Below, one piece after another: positions 30,832 to 41,807 of a stretch of DNA of 41,807 bases (within the stretch, counting starts at the first letter, position 1; each line of letters starts with the position of its first letter). Location: the NCBI RefSeq assembly GCF_017888745.1, contig NZ_JAGHFM010000149.1, positions 1 through 41,807 on the forward strand. Reading direction: 5' to 3'. The notes beneath the pieces are model-generated. The model did not search any database. It saw only the letters and a program-made list of their open reading frames with translations, and was not told the DNA's origin. Position numbers and translations under genes: made by a program. Source of the stretch: Terrisporobacter sp. (GTDB taxonomy: Bacteria; Bacillota; Clostridia; Peptostreptococcales; Peptostreptococcaceae).

Positions 30832-32772
30832 TTATTTTAATTTTCTTTCTACTTCTTTTGTTATATATGCTTCTACTATATCTCCAACCTTAATATCGTT
30901 GTAGTTTACAAAGCTCATACCACATTCGTATCCATTATTAACTTCTTTTACATCATCTTTGAATCTCTTAAGAGCTTGTATTTCACCTTCGTGAATTATT
31001 ATTCCATCTCTTACGATTCTAACTTTACCACTTCTGAATATTTTCCCAGATGTAACATAACATCCTGATACAGTTCCTACACCAGATATTTTATAAACTT
31101 CTCTTACCTCTGCTTTACCTGTATCTTCATCTTTATATTCTGGATCTAACATACCAGTCATAGCTGCTTGTATATCTTCTATAGCTTTATATATTATAGT
31201 ATAACTTCTGACATCTACACTTTCTTTTTCTGCTAATGATTCAGCACTAGGTACTGGTCTAACATTGAATCCTATTATTATTGCATTTGATGCAGCAGCA
31301 AGCATAACATCTGATTCATTTATAGCTCCAACACCACCGTGAATTACTCTTACACCCACTTCTTCGTTAGATAGTTTTTCAAGTGATTGTTTAACCGCTT
31401 GAACAGAACCTTGAACATCTGCTTTTATGACGATATTAAGTTCTTTCACTTGACCATCATTCATGTGATTAAAGAATTCATCAAGTGACATTCTTTGACT
31501 AGATTTTAACATTTCTTCTCTAGCTATTAATTGTCTTTTTTCTGCTATACTTCTAGCAACTTTATCTGAAGGTACAGCTACAAACTGGTCTCCACCTTGT
31601 GGAACTTCAGAAAGACCTAGTATCTCTACTGCCATTGATGGTCCAGCAGTTTTAACTCTTTTTCCTTTAGAGTTTATCATCGCTCTTACTTTACCACAAG
31701 CAACACCACAAACTATTGGGTCTCCAACTTTAAGAGTACCACCTTGAACTAATATAGTTGCAACAGGACCTCTTCCTTTATCTAATTCAGCTTCTATAAC
31801 AGTACCTACTGCTCTTTTATTTGGATTAGCTTTTAATTCTTCTACTTCAGCAACTAAAAGTATCATTTCAAGTAATGTATCTATACCTGTTCTTTGTCTA
31901 GCTGAAACTGGAACTGCTATAACATCCCCACCCCAGTCTTCAACAAGTAATCCTTGTTCTGATAGTTCTTGCTTAACTTTATCTGGGTTAGCTGATGGTT
32001 TATCTATTTTGTTTATAGCTACTATTAGTGGAACTTCCGCTGCTTTAGCATGGTTTATTGCTTCTATTGTTTGAGGCATTATACCATCATCAGCTGCAAC
32101 AACAAGTATAGCTATATCTGTAACTTGTGCACCTCTAGCTCTCATTGATGTGAAAGCCTCATGTCCTGGAGTATCTAAAAATACTATTTTTTGTCCATTT
32201 ATTGATACTTCAGATGCACCTATATGTTGAGTAATTCCACCTGCTTCACTATTTGTAACATGTGTACTTCTTATTGCATCAAGTAAAGAAGTTTTACCGT
32301 GGTCAACGTGTCCCATAACTGTAACAACTGGTGGTCTTGGTTTTAAATCTTCTTCAGCATCTTCTTGTATGTCCATTAATGCTTCTATTTCTTCTTCAGC
32401 ATCTTCTTCATTTGAAGACATAGTTAATGTAAATCCATATTCACTTGCTAAGTGAGAAGCTATTTCAAAATTAACTTCTTGATTTAATGAAGCCATAGTT
32501 CCCATTTTCATAAGTTTCATTATAACTTCTGTAGCTGGTCTTCCTAATGCTTCTGCTAAATTTTGTACTGTTAAATTTCCTTCAACAGCTATAGTATTTT
32601 CATTATTACCTTTTTCTTCTTTTATTAAGTCTAGTAATAATTCAACATCTTCTTCTTCTATTTCAGATTTTTCGTTTTGCACTTCAATTCCTAATTCTTT
32701 TAATTTTGCTAGAATATCCTTATTTGACATTCCCTCTTGCTCTGCTATTTGGTATACTCTTGTTTTTTTCAC
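30832..32772 (-). CDS. infB: Translation initiation factor IF-2
   Basis: [42 protein letters not shown]. Confidence 0.98.
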   Translation of the reverse strand: MKKTRVYQIAEQEGMSNKDILAKLKELGIEVQNEKSEIEEEDVELLLDLIKEEKGNNENTIAVEGNLTVQNLAEALGRPATEVIMKLMKMGTMASLNQEVNFEIASHLASEYGFTLTMSSNEEDAEEEIEALMDIQEDAEEDLKPRPPVVTVMGHVDHGKTSLLDAIRSTHVTNSEAGGITQHIGASEVSINGQKIVFLDTPGHEAFTSMRARGAQVTDIAILVVAADDGIMPQTIEAINHAKAAEVPLIVAINKIDKPSANPDKVKQELSEQGLLVEDWGGDVIAVPVSARQRTGIDTLLEMILLVAEVEELKANPNKRAVGTVIEAELDKGRGPVATILVQGGTLKVGDPIVCGVACGKVRAMINSKGKRVKTAGPSMAVEILGLSEVPQGGDQFVAVPSDKVARSIAEKRQLIAREEMLKSSQRMSLDEFFNHMNDGQVKELNIVIKADVQGSVQAVKQSLEKLSNEEVGVRVIHGGVGAINESDVMLAAASNAIIIGFNVRPVPSAESLAEKESVDVRSYTIIYKAIEDIQAAMTGMLDPEYKDEDTGKAEVREVYKISGVGTVSGCYVTSGKIFRSGKVRIVRDGIIIHEGEIQALKRFKDDVKEVNNGYECGMSFVNYNDIKVGDIVEAYITKEVERKLK

Positions 32773-32796
32773 AAGATCACCCCCTATAATTATTTG

Positions 32797-33105
32797 TTAA
32801 TCCATTAATTGTACAATTTTATTTGTAAATCCTATATCTTTTATTCCTATAACAGCTCTAGAATCTTTTCCAATGGATAATCCTAAACCTTCTTTTGTAG
32901 AAAAGTGAATACACTTTACATTTCTAAATGAAGATTTGTCTTTAAAAAGTTTTTTTGTATTATTTGATGCATCTTCTGCTACAATAACTAAATTTAACTT
33001 ACCTTTTTTTAAATCTAATAATGTAGCATCTTCTCCAGATACTAATTTACCAGCTCTCATAGCAATTCCTAGTAATGAGTGTATTTGATTATTATTATTT
33101 TTCAT
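32797..33105 (-). CDS. L7Ae/L30e-like ribosomal protein (YlxQ family)
   Basis: LLGIAMRAGKLVSGEDATL, LVIVAEDASNNTKK. Confidence 0.9.
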   Translation of the reverse strand: MKNNNNQIHSLLGIAMRAGKLVSGEDATLLDLKKGKLNLVIVAEDASNNTKKLFKDKSSFRNVKCIHFSTKEGLGLSIGKDSRAVIGIKDIGFTNKIVQLMD

Positions 33106-33370
33106 AAGATTCTAACTCCGATAATAATTTTTCATATACCTCATTAGGAACTTCCATTTTAAATGCTCTATTTAAAGCTTTGCTTTTTATAGCTTTTTTT
33201 AAACACTCAGAATCCTTGCATATGTATGCTCCTCTTCCATTAGCTTTGCCAGTTAAGTCTATAAAAATTTCGCCTTCTTTATTTTTAACGATTCTAATAA
33301 GCTCTTTCTTATTATCTCTATCTTGACATGAAATACATTTTCTCTGAGGTACTTTTTTTATTTTTGTCAA
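33095..33370 (-). CDS. YlxR family RNA-binding protein
   Basis: PQRKCISCQDRDNKKELIRIVKNKEG, GRGAYIC. Confidence 0.93.
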   Translation of the reverse strand: MTKIKKVPQRKCISCQDRDNKKELIRIVKNKEGEIFIDLTGKANGRGAYICKDSECLKKAIKSKALNRAFKMEVPNEVYEKLLSELESYEK

Positions 33371-33382
33371 ACTTATCCCTCC

Positions 33383-34435
33383 TTATTCTTCGTCTAGTTG
33401 AGATTCGCTTTTTATATCTATTTTCCAGTTCGTAAGTTTTGCTGCAAGTCTAGCATTTTGCCCTGCTTTACCTATAGCTAAAGATAATTGATAATCAGGA
33501 ACTACAACTAAAGCTGATTTTTCTTCCTCATTAACTTCTACTTTAACTACTTTTGATGGGCTTAGTGATGCTGATACATATTCAGCTGGATTTTCACTAT
33601 AGTTTATTATATCAATTTTCTCTCCACCAAGTTCATCAACTACATATTTTACTCTAGTTCCTTTTGGTCCTACACAAGCACCTATTGGATCTATTTTTTC
33701 ATCTATAGAATGAACAGCCATTTTTGTTCTTGAACCAGCTTCTCTTGATACAGATTTTATTTGAACTATACCTTGGTATATTTCTGGAACTTCTGATTCA
33801 AATAATCTTTTTACTAAACCTGGATGACTTCTAGAAACTACTATTTGAGGTCCTTTATTAGTTTTCTTCACTTCTAATATATATACCTTTATTTTATCAC
33901 CAGCTTTAAAGTGTTCTCCTGGTATTTGTTCAGTTTCTGGCATAGAAGCTTCTATTTTCCCTAGTCTTACATAAACTATTTTTTTATTATCAGATACTCT
34001 AGCAACTTCTCCTGTTACTAATTCTCCTTCTTTTTCTATAAATTCATTGTATATTATTTCTCTTTCAGCTTCTCTTATTCTTTGAACAACTACTTGTTTA
34101 GCTGTTTGAGCTGCTATTCTACCAAAATCTTTTGGAGTTACTTCATTTTCTAATATGTCTCCTAATTCATATTTTGGATTTATTTGTCTTGCTTCATCTA
34201 ATTCTATTTCTAAGAAATTATCATATAAATCAGATTCATCAACTACTCTTCTTTGTGAATATACTTTAACATCACCTTTTTCTCTATTAAAATCTATTCT
34301 AACATTTTGAGCAGAACCAAAGTTTTTCTTGTAAGCAGTTAAAAGTGCTTGCTCAATTGTATCTATAAGTACATCCTTATCAATACCTCTATCCTTTTCT
34401 AATTCATCTAAAGCTTCCATGAATTCATGATTCAT
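33383..34435 (-). CDS. nusA: Transcription termination/antitermination protein NusA
   Basis: S1 and KH domains; DPIGACVGPKGTRVKYVVDELGGEKIDII, AIGKAGQNARLAAKLT. Confidence 0.97.
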   Translation of the reverse strand: MNHEFMEALDELEKDRGIDKDVLIDTIEQALLTAYKKNFGSAQNVRIDFNREKGDVKVYSQRRVVDESDLYDNFLEIELDEARQINPKYELGDILENEVTPKDFGRIAAQTAKQVVVQRIREAEREIIYNEFIEKEGELVTGEVARVSDNKKIVYVRLGKIEASMPETEQIPGEHFKAGDKIKVYILEVKKTNKGPQIVVSRSHPGLVKRLFESEVPEIYQGIVQIKSVSREAGSRTKMAVHSIDEKIDPIGACVGPKGTRVKYVVDELGGEKIDIINYSENPAEYVSASLSPSKVVKVEVNEEEKSALVVVPDYQLSLAIGKAGQNARLAAKLTNWKIDIKSESQLDEE

Positions 34436-34467
34436 TTTATTATCCTCCCTATATTAATATGTTACCA

Positions 34468-34929
34468 CTAAAATTTAATTGCTAATCTAATAAGTGCAAC
34501 ATCTTTTTTATTAAATTCAACTTCTTCATTATCTATTATAACTTTAATATTTTTATCTTCAGTTAAACCAACTAATTCACCTTCATGTTGTTTTGAACCA
34601 TTCATTGGTTTATAAAGCTTTATTTCCACATCTCTACCTTGGTATTTTATAAAGTCTTTATCTTTTTTTAACGGTCTATCAAGTCCTGGAGATGATACTT
34701 CTAAGTAGTAATTATCCTTTATTGGATCTTTCTCGTCTAAAATTGGATTTAATGCTCTTGTTACAACCTCACATTCATTTAAAGATACTCCGCCTTCTTT
34801 ATCAATGTAAACTCTAAGGAAGAATTCTCCTCCTTCTTTAACATACTCAACATCAACTAATTCTAAATTATTAGCATCTGTTATTGGTAACACTAATTGT
34901 TCAATTTCAGCAGCTATGCTTTTTTTCAT
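34468..34929 (-). CDS. rimP: Ribosome maturation factor RimP
   Basis: LELVDVEYVKEGGEFFLRVYIDKEGG, YYLEVSSPGLDRPL. Confidence 0.96.
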   Translation of the reverse strand: MKKSIAAEIEQLVLPITDANNLELVDVEYVKEGGEFFLRVYIDKEGGVSLNECEVVTRALNPILDEKDPIKDNYYLEVSSPGLDRPLKKDKDFIKYQGRDVEIKLYKPMNGSKQHEGELVGLTEDKNIKVIIDNEEVEFNKKDVALIRLAIKF

Positions 34930-34975
34930 ATTGATTACCTCCTATTCAGTTGTACTTATATATTATTTAAAACAA

Positions 34976-35002
34976 AAGAGTGAGAAGCTATGTCTCACTC
35001 TT
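34976..35002 (-). terminator. Intrinsic terminator upstream of the rimP-nusA operon
   Basis: aagagtgaga-agctatg-tctcactctt, followed by TTGTTTT on the minus strand. Confidence 0.7.
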
Positions 35003-35106
35003 AGTTTCTGCAAATATACTATTTTATATATCACTATATCATAAAAATCTTATATTTACAAGCTTTTGTGGTTTTTTTGTATTATATAAGTAGTTAAACG
35101 TAATAA

Positions 35107-35337
35107 TTATTGGTTTTGACTTTTTAACTTATATAAATTATAAAAATTAATAAGTATAATTGCCATATTGGATAAAGCTACAGGATATGCACCTACGGTT
35201 AAACCATATATAACAAACATTAAACATCCAATAGAATTTATTATTCTTAACTTAGTAATATCAGTCATCATAAGTGATATTACTAGCAAAATAGATGCTC
35301 CATAACCTACCCATTCAATAAGCTCTGAACTAAACAT
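35107..35337 (-). CDS. Small multi-pass membrane protein (YgjV-like)
   Basis: 76 aa with three hydrophobic segments; WVGYGASILLVISLMMTDITKLRIINSIGCLMFVIYGL. Confidence 0.7.
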   Translation of the reverse strand: MFSSELIEWVGYGASILLVISLMMTDITKLRIINSIGCLMFVIYGLTVGAYPVALSNMAIILINFYNLYKLKSQNQ

Positions 35338-35459
35338 AGCAAATCCTCCTTTTCTCTATTACACTTGATGTCATATTTACTATTTTTTCAAAGTATAAAT
35401 TTTCATTTACCAGTCCTTCCATTATATTATATATTTTGTCCCGAATCTATAATAATATT

Positions 35460-38400
35460 TTAAAACAAGGAAAGCTGATTTTTGTCACTCATATTGGATA
35501 ACGAGCCATGATTTGTTAAAGTCTCAATTACTGTTTTTGAAATTTTAGTCCTTCTTCTTAAATCTTCTTTTGAAATAAATTCACCATTTTCCCTTTCTTG
35601 TTGAATATGGATGGCTGCATTTTCACCAACCCCTTGCAATCCTATCATTGGTGGTAAAATTGTTTTATCATCAATAACCCTAAACTTAGTAGCATCAGAC
35701 TCATATATATCAACAGGAATTATCTTTATATCTCTAGCGTACATTTCTAATGCAACTTCAAGTACTGTAAGCATATTTTTTTCCTTTGCACTGGCATCAT
35801 TTCCAAGAGATTGTATTTCATCTATTTTGTCCCTTATAACATCTAACCCTTTAACTATTAAGTCAGCATCAAAATCTTCTGCTTTTGTAGTAAAATATGT
35901 TGCATAAAAAGCTGCAGGATAATGTACCTTATAATATGCCAATCTAAAACTCATCATAACGTATGCTACGGCATGAGCTTTCGGGAACATATATTTTATC
36001 TTTTGACATGAACCTATATACCATTCTGGAACATTATTCTTATTCATTTCTTCTATGAATTCCGGTTTTAACCCTTTACCTTTCCTAACACTCTCCATTA
36101 TTGTGAATGCCAACTTCGGTGCTAATCCTTTAAATATAAGATAGTTCATTATGTCGTCACGAGTAGTTATAACTTCTTTGAATTCAACAGTCCCTTCAAC
36201 AACTAAATCTTGTGCATTGTTTAACCACACATCTGTCCCGTGCGAAAGACCAGATATACGTACTAATTCGTCAAATGTCTTAGGCTTTGTATCTAAAAGC
36301 ATTTGTCTAACGAACTTGGTCCCAAACTCAGGTATAGCAAGAGATCCTATTGGGCAATTAATTTCTTCTGGTGTAACTCCCAGTGCATCTGTAGATGTGA
36401 ATAATGACATAGTTTCCTGGTCATCTAAAGGTATTTCTGTAGCTACAGTACCCGTAATATCCTCAAGCATTCTTATAATAGTCGGAACGTCGTGCCCAAG
36501 TATATCAAGTTTTAGTATCCTACCACTTATAGAGTGATAGTCAAAGTGAGTAGTAATTACTCCACAGCTGGTGTCATTAGCTGGATATTGTATTGGTGTA
36601 ATATCATATACATCTTTATAGTTAGGAATAACCATAACACCACCTGGATGTTGACCAGATGTCCTTTTCACACCTGTACAACCATTGGCCAGTCTTAACA
36701 CCTCTGCACTTGTTGAGTTTAAATCATTTTCTTCCACAAATTTTTTCGCATATCCATATGCTGTTTTCTCTGCTACTGTACCTATAGTACCAGCTCTGTA
36801 TACATATCCTTCTCCGAAAAGTTCTTCCGTATATTTATGAATTACAGGCTGATAACTTCCTGAGAAATTAAGGTCTATATCTGGCTCTTTATCACCTTCA
36901 AACCCAAGGAATGTTTCAAAAGGTATATCATGACCATCTTTTTTTAATTTTCTACCACACTTTGGACAATCTTTATCTGGTAAATCTACTCCAGAACCCC
37001 ACTCACCAACTTCATAGAAATAAGAATATTTACATTCTTCGTTTTCACAAATATAATGTGCTGGTAGCGGGTTAACCTCTGTTATATCACTCATCGTAGC
37101 AGCTAATGATGAACCAACAGATCCCCTAGAACCAACTAGATATCCATCTGATAGAGATTTAGTAACTAGTTTTTGTGCAATTATATACATAACTGCATAT
37201 CCATTGCTAATTATAGAATTTAGTTCTCTGTCCAACCTTTTTCTAACTACATCAGGTAGTGGAGAACCATATATCCTCTCTGCCTTAGCATTGCACATAT
37301 CTCTAAGCTCTTTGTCAGACCCTTCTATTACTGGAGGGAATGTTTCATTAGGTATTGGCAATATACTTTCCACCATATCTGCTACTTTATTAGTATTTTC
37401 AACTACTACTTCATAAGCCAATTCCTCACCTAAATAACTAAATTCTTCTAACATTTCATCTGTAGTTCTAAAATGAAGATATGTTTCTTCTTCATCTACT
37501 TTAAATCCTTGAGAATATTTTAATACCTTTCTAAAAATTGCTTCATGTTTCTCTATAAAGTGAACATCTCCTGTAGCTACAGGTAATTTTTTAAACTTTT
37601 TAGCAATTTCTATAAGTCTTTTATTTATTTCTCTTAGCTCTTCTTCATCCTCAACTTCACCTTTATCAATCATAAATCTATTATTATCTATAGGCATTAC
37701 TTCTATATAATCATAGAGATGAATAATTTTTTCTATTTCTTCATCACTCTTATTTTGTTTTACTGCTTGAAAAACTTCCCCTGCTTCACAAGCTGATCCT
37801 ACTATAATACCTTCTTTAAATTTTTGAAGAACACTTTTCAATATTCTTGGCGCTCTATAAAAATGATTTACATGAGCATCGGATACTATTTTATATAAGT
37901 TTTTAATCCCAACTTGATTTTGAGCAATTAAAGTAACATGATTTGTTCTTAGTTTTGTATAGTCTATATCTCCTAATATGGAATTTACATCACTTAATTT
38001 TTCTCCGCCTTTTTTTCTTATCATTTCTAAAAACCTAATAAATATATGAGCTGTAGCTTCAGCATCATCTACTGCTCTATGGTGATTAAGTAGAGGTATA
38101 CCAAGTTCTTTAGCTATTATATTCAGTTTAAATCTTTTTAGATGTGGTAAAAGTGTTCTAGCAAGAGTTAGTGTATCTATACTTATATTCTTAAATTCAA
38201 TATTTTGTTCTCTACATTTTTGTTTCATAAATCCCATATCAAAATCAGCATTATGAGCAACTAAAACGCTGTCTCCTATAAAATCTACAAATTTAGGCAA
38301 TACTTCTTCTATTGTGGGCTTATCTTTTATTAGGTCATTCGTTATACCCGTTAGTTCTTGAACTTTGTAAGAAATATCTTTTTGTGGATTAATTAATTGA

Positions 38401-39752
38401 CTAAATCTATCTACCACTTTGAAATTTTCTACTTTAACTGCACCAATTTCAGTTATTTTGTCATTTTTATTAGAAAAACCTGTAGTCTCTAAGTCAAATA
38501 CTACAAAAGTTTGAGATAAATCTAAATCATTTGCATCTTCAACAATATGAGCATTATCTTCTACTAAATACCCCTCCACACCATAAAGTATTTTTATATT
38601 ATTTGATTTTCCTGCATCCATAGCTTCTGGAAAGGCTTGTACAACACCATGATCTGTTATGGCTATGGCTTGATGTCCCCAAGTGGCTGCTTGTTTTACT
38701 AACTTTTTAGTAGAACATATGGCATCCATAGAAGACATTTGAGTATGAGCATGAAGTTCTACCCTTTTTTTATTTCCTTTATCTTTTCTAAGAGGCTTTT
38801 CTTCTTCTCTGATACCACTTATTGTCATAGTTAGTTCTCTTTGATAAGTATCATATAAAACATCTCCTTTGATTTTTACATAAGAACCTTCTTTTACTTT
38901 ATCTAATACTTTATCTTTATTTAAGTCATTTAAGAATAGTTTACAGTTAATGGAACTTGTGTTATCTGTAATAGACATTATTAAAAGAATTTTACCATTT
39001 CTTAATTCTTTTATTTCTATATTAAATACATCACCTACTACTGCCACTGTTTTAGAGTTTTGATTCAAGTCTTTGATTGAACAAACTAAACTATTTACAT
39101 CTTCACCATATATTAGGTGTGTATCATGTTCATCGTCTTTGATAACATATCCTTCCTCTTCAACTTCTTCAACAGTATCAAACTCTAGCTCTTTAATTAA
39201 TTCTTCTATTTCTTTATCTGTTCTTTCCATTAATTTTTTTCTGTCTATTTTTTCACTTACAGCTTTTTCAACTTTAACATCAGCTTCTATAGATAATTCT
39301 TCAATTAATATATTTTTTATTACTTCTTCTATATTATTCTTTTTTAATTTTTCATAAAAAATATCTTTAGGTATTTTAATTTTTAAAAGATTATCTAAAT
39401 ACATATATTCAACTTGTTTTTTCCATCCTTCTATTGCTGGACATATTTTTTTTAATATATATAAAATATTATGCCAATAAGCTTTTATAATATCTTTTTC
39501 TGATTTTCTACCAAAGCCTATATATTTAATCTTTATTCTAATATTTTTAAAGTAATTTAATTTACCTAGTAATTCTTCTCTAAGTTCATCTAAAATCTCA
39601 TGAGATATCATTTCCTTTGATGATAAATACATATAAAATATTCTGTCTTCTTTAAAATACACAACTTTAGACACTTGCACATCTCCTAGTTGCTTTGATA
39701 ACCTATTATTATTTATTTCTAATTTGCTTAAATAATCTTTAATATTATCCAT
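35460..39752 (-). CDS. polC: DNA polymerase III PolC-type alpha subunit (Gram-positive)
   Basis: PHP domain RVELHAHTQMSSMDA, exonuclease FVVFDLETTGFSNK, GSRGSVGSSLAATM, EPDIDLNFSGSYQ. Confidence 0.98.
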   Translation of the reverse strand: MDNIKDYLSKLEINNNRLSKQLGDVQVSKVVYFKEDRIFYMYLSSKEMISHEILDELREELLGKLNYFKNIRIKIKYIGFGRKSEKDIIKAYWHNILYILKKICPAIEGWKKQVEYMYLDNLLKIKIPKDIFYEKLKKNNIEEVIKNILIEELSIEADVKVEKAVSEKIDRKKLMERTDKEIEELIKELEFDTVEEVEEEGYVIKDDEHDTHLIYGEDVNSLVCSIKDLNQNSKTVAVVGDVFNIEIKELRNGKILLIMSITDNTSSINCKLFLNDLNKDKVLDKVKEGSYVKIKGDVLYDTYQRELTMTISGIREEEKPLRKDKGNKKRVELHAHTQMSSMDAICSTKKLVKQAATWGHQAIAITDHGVVQAFPEAMDAGKSNNIKILYGVEGYLVEDNAHIVEDANDLDLSQTFVVFDLETTGFSNKNDKITEIGAVKVENFKVVDRFSQLINPQKDISYKVQELTGITNDLIKDKPTIEEVLPKFVDFIGDSVLVAHNADFDMGFMKQKCREQNIEFKNISIDTLTLARTLLPHLKRFKLNIIAKELGIPLLNHHRAVDDAEATAHIFIRFLEMIRKKGGEKLSDVNSILGDIDYTKLRTNHVTLIAQNQVGIKNLYKIVSDAHVNHFYRAPRILKSVLQKFKEGIIVGSACEAGEVFQAVKQNKSDEEIEKIIHLYDYIEVMPIDNNRFMIDKGEVEDEEELREINKRLIEIAKKFKKLPVATGDVHFIEKHEAIFRKVLKYSQGFKVDEEETYLHFRTTDEMLEEFSYLGEELAYEVVVENTNKVADMVESILPIPNETFPPVIEGSDKELRDMCNAKAERIYGSPLPDVVRKRLDRELNSIISNGYAVMYIIAQKLVTKSLSDGYLVGSRGSVGSSLAATMSDITEVNPLPAHYICENEECKYSYFYEVGEWGSGVDLPDKDCPKCGRKLKKDGHDIPFETFLGFEGDKEPDIDLNFSGSYQPVIHKYTEELFGEGYVYRAGTIGTVAEKTAYGYAKKFVEENDLNSTSAEVLRLANGCTGVKRTSGQHPGGVMVIPNYKDVYDITPIQYPANDTSCGVITTHFDYHSISGRILKLDILGHDVPTIIRMLEDITGTVATEIPLDDQETMSLFTSTDALGVTPEEINCPIGSLAIPEFGTKFVRQMLLDTKPKTFDELVRISGLSHGTDVWLNNAQDLVVEGTVEFKEVITTRDDIMNYLIFKGLAPKLAFTIMESVRKGKGLKPEFIEEMNKNNVPEWYIGSCQKIKYMFPKAHAVAYVMMSFRLAYYKVHYPAAFYATYFTTKAEDFDADLIVKGLDVIRDKIDEIQSLGNDASAKEKNMLTVLEVALEMYARDIKIIPVDIYESDATKFRVIDDKTILPPMIGLQGVGENAAIHIQQERENGEFISKEDLRRRTKISKTVIETLTNHGSLSNMSDKNQLSLF

Positions 39753-39938
39753 GAGATTATCACTTCCTTTCTAGATAAATTATTATATCACATCTCAAAA
39801 ACAATTAATATTGAGTATAATATATATTCTTTTTTATTTTTATTTACTAATAAAAAAATTTTTTAGGATTAGCTTCGAATTCATCTTTAATTAATATTAT
39901 ATAATATGACGACTATTCAAATTAAGGCGGTGTTTAAT

Positions 39939-40619
39939 ATGACATGCAAGAACATCCTTGATATAAATTATTTATCAACCTACTACGACAATCTTGGAGG
40001 TAAAAAACTATTTAAAGACTGTATAAAAGACTTTAATTCATATATCAATAAAAAAGTATATCTTTATTATTCTAATAAAAAAGATACACCCGTATGTGCA
40101 CTGCCAAAATTTAAAATTTTGTTAGTTACTAGATTGGGTTTCTTGTCATTTTGCTATAACTTTTATTTTTATGTTAATGGATTCGATTATTATAATATAG
40201 ATATTTCACAAGATAACTTAAAGATAATTGCTAAATGTGTTTGTTCCCATGAAATTGGTCATATATTAGATGATAGTATTAACAGTAATAGATGGGAACA
40301 ATCAAAAGTATTGACAGATATTTTAGAAAAGATGCTTCATTATAATATTGATTTTTCCAATATTGATTTTCATAAAAAAAATCTTCCGCAAGATTTAGAA
40401 AATAGTGTTTTAATTTTCAAGAAAAATTTAGTAGGTAGGGAGGCTATTGCCTGGGAAATAGCTAGAAATATTATGCATTTTCACACACCTAAAGAAAGAT
40501 TCATTTTTGATAAGGTTAGAGAATATGCTTTAGCAACTTATAATTATGGTGATTTAAAATCTATCATAAAAGAAAATAATTTAGAATCTTTTTTTAAATA
40601 TAAGAAATACTTTGCTTAA
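39939..40619 (+). CDS. Uncharacterised HExxH (zincin-like) protein
   Basis: CSHEIGHILDD motif plus REAIAWEIARNIM downstream helix; RBS aaggcgg precedes the ATG at 39939. Confidence 0.65.
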   Translation: MTCKNILDINYLSTYYDNLGGKKLFKDCIKDFNSYINKKVYLYYSNKKDTPVCALPKFKILLVTRLGFLSFCYNFYFYVNGFDYYNIDISQDNLKIIAKCVCSHEIGHILDDSINSNRWEQSKVLTDILEKMLHYNIDFSNIDFHKKNLPQDLENSVLIFKKNLVGREAIAWEIARNIMHFHTPKERFIFDKVREYALATYNYGDLKSIIKENNLESFFKYKKYFA

Positions 40620-40620
40620 C

Positions 40621-40653
40621 AAAAAATCCTACTTATAAAAAGTAGGATTTTTT
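40621..40653. terminator. Bidirectional intrinsic terminator
   Basis: aaaaaatcctact-tataaaa-agtaggatttttt between convergent genes. Confidence 0.85.
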
Positions 40654-40656
40654 ATT

Positions 40657-41807
40657 TTATTTATATTTTGGAACTTCATATTTCATAGAAGTTGAGCTAT
40701 ACATAGAAGTTATTTTTGTCATAACAGACCCTATAAGTTTTGCCCAGTTTACATCTGTTGCATATTGATGATTAGGATTTTCATAACTCCATCTCATCTT
40801 ATATAGAGTATTTTGGTTATACCTTGAATTTTTTATATAATTATCAGCTATCCATTTAGCTGAACCTTCCAAAGTTTTTTCAACACTTGTCCACCCCATC
40901 TTATAGGCATAGTTTTTCCCTGAAGAATCTGCTGTTCCATCAAAAGCTGCTATACCAAAGAAATTATATACTTTTACTTGTCCATTTGGAGTACTCACAT
41001 ATTGACCTTTTGCTAATGTGGATCTTCCATAACCAGTCTCAACCATAGCATGTGCCACAAAATAAGCTAAGTCTATATCACTTTTCTTAGCTGCATTTAT
41101 AAATGCTTCACCTTTGTTATAAAAAACATTGTTTCCATTAGAGTCAGGAGCTAAACTATTTAAATAAGAGTTTAACTGACTTACAGTTACACCACCTTTA
41201 TAACTATCAAGCCTTAAAAATTGGTTCATTCCACTTTTAGATGAAGTAAATGTATCTGGATTTAAATATTTTTTCAAGTCAGCTCTTGTAGCATTTATAT
41301 ATCCTCTATTTCCACTTCCTCCAGTAGATGAAGATGCATCTATTTTATTTCCACCTTTTAAGGCTTTACTATACTGTACTTCTACATGTTGATCTAATGT
41401 GTACGATAAAGGCTTATAGTTTGTACCTGCTGAAGATGAGTTATTAAATCCATTTATGTTTTCACTTTCAGATGTATTAGTTAAATATGTATCAGAGATA
41501 TATCCTGTAGTATCATTAAGTTTTATTTTAACCCATCCATTATCTTGTGATAAAGGCTTTACTACATTTCCTTTATATAAAGTCCCTATAATCGAATGTG
41601 ATGTTGATGGGCCACTTCTTACATTCAAAGTACTTGCTGTAACTTTTTTATTAGATACTTTTACTTCTTCGTCCTTATCATCTTCTACTTTTTTATCAGA
41701 CAGATACTGACTACTTACATAGGCTGTACTTCCTTTGTAATTTATTTTACTCCATGATCCACTTTCTGATATCACTTCTACTTTATCATCTTTATTTAAT
41801 TTTCCAA
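40657..41807 (-). CDS. Cell-wall glucosaminidase with bacterial SH3 repeats, 5'-truncated by window end
   Basis: SH3 repeat TLNVRSGPSTSHSIIGTLYKGN...GWVKIKLNDTTGYIS; glucosaminidase-like FVAHAMVETGYGRSTLAKG, YNFFGIAAFDG. Frame stays open to the window edge. Confidence 0.88.
   Translation of the reverse strand, partial: GKLNKDDKVEVISESGSWSKINYKGSTAYVSSQYLSDKKVEDDKDEEVKVSNKKVTASTLNVRSGPSTSHSIIGTLYKGNVVKPLSQDNGWVKIKLNDTTGYISDTYLTNTSESENINGFNNSSSAGTNYKPLSYTLDQHVEVQYSKALKGGNKIDASSSTGGSGNRGYINATRADLKKYLNPDTFTSSKSGMNQFLRLDSYKGGVTVSQLNSYLNSLAPDSNGNNVFYNKGEAFINAAKKSDIDLAYFVAHAMVETGYGRSTLAKGQYVSTPNGQVKVYNFFGIAAFDGTADSSGKNYAYKMGWTSVEKTLEGSAKWIADNYIKNSRYNQNTLYKMRWSYENPNHQYATDVNWAKLIGSVMTKITSMYSSTSMKYEVPKYK

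Noticed and set aside
36151-36537. 128-aa + strand ORF antisense to polC
   Set aside because: Serine-rich shadow ORF of the conserved polC strand.
39939-40619. Toxin-antitoxin or ImmA/ImmR-type regulatory pair
   Set aside because: No adjacent HTH repressor or antitoxin-sized ORF in the neighbouring intergenic sequence.

Overview
This is a low-GC Firmicute chromosomal window. Gene content and order suggest Clostridia, probably Peptostreptococcaceae; that placement is an inference. Most of it is a conserved housekeeping block read on the minus strand: polC - small membrane protein - rimP-nusA-ylxR-ylxQ-infB-rbfA-nrnA-truB-ribF-rpsO - degV - pnp - polysaccharide deacetylase - M16 peptidase - ylmC/ymxH - tepA-like ClpP - ftsK/spoIIIE - mnmH - rimO - pgsA - recA - rny. 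Then come a helicase and a tyrosine-recombinase-like gene, followed by purB, a MarR regulator, a PLP aminotransferase (+), a GalT-like protein, exoA/xth, a DEDDh exonuclease (+) and a long glutamine synthetase. A small HExxH protein (+) and a 5'-truncated SH3/glucosaminidase gene lie at the right edge. I saw no rRNA, tRNA, CRISPR array, IS element or phage. I did not find a convincing undescribed multi-gene system. The best leads are: (1) the rny-purB interval, with an SF1 helicase carrying an uncharacterised N-terminal domain beside a tyrosine-recombinase-like protein that appears to lack the first catalytic arginine; (2) a dispersed GC-richer hairpin repeat present twice; (3) an orphan HExxH protein; (4) mnmH embedded in the ftsK-rimO cluster; (5) a well-formed recA promoter with a LexA-like site.
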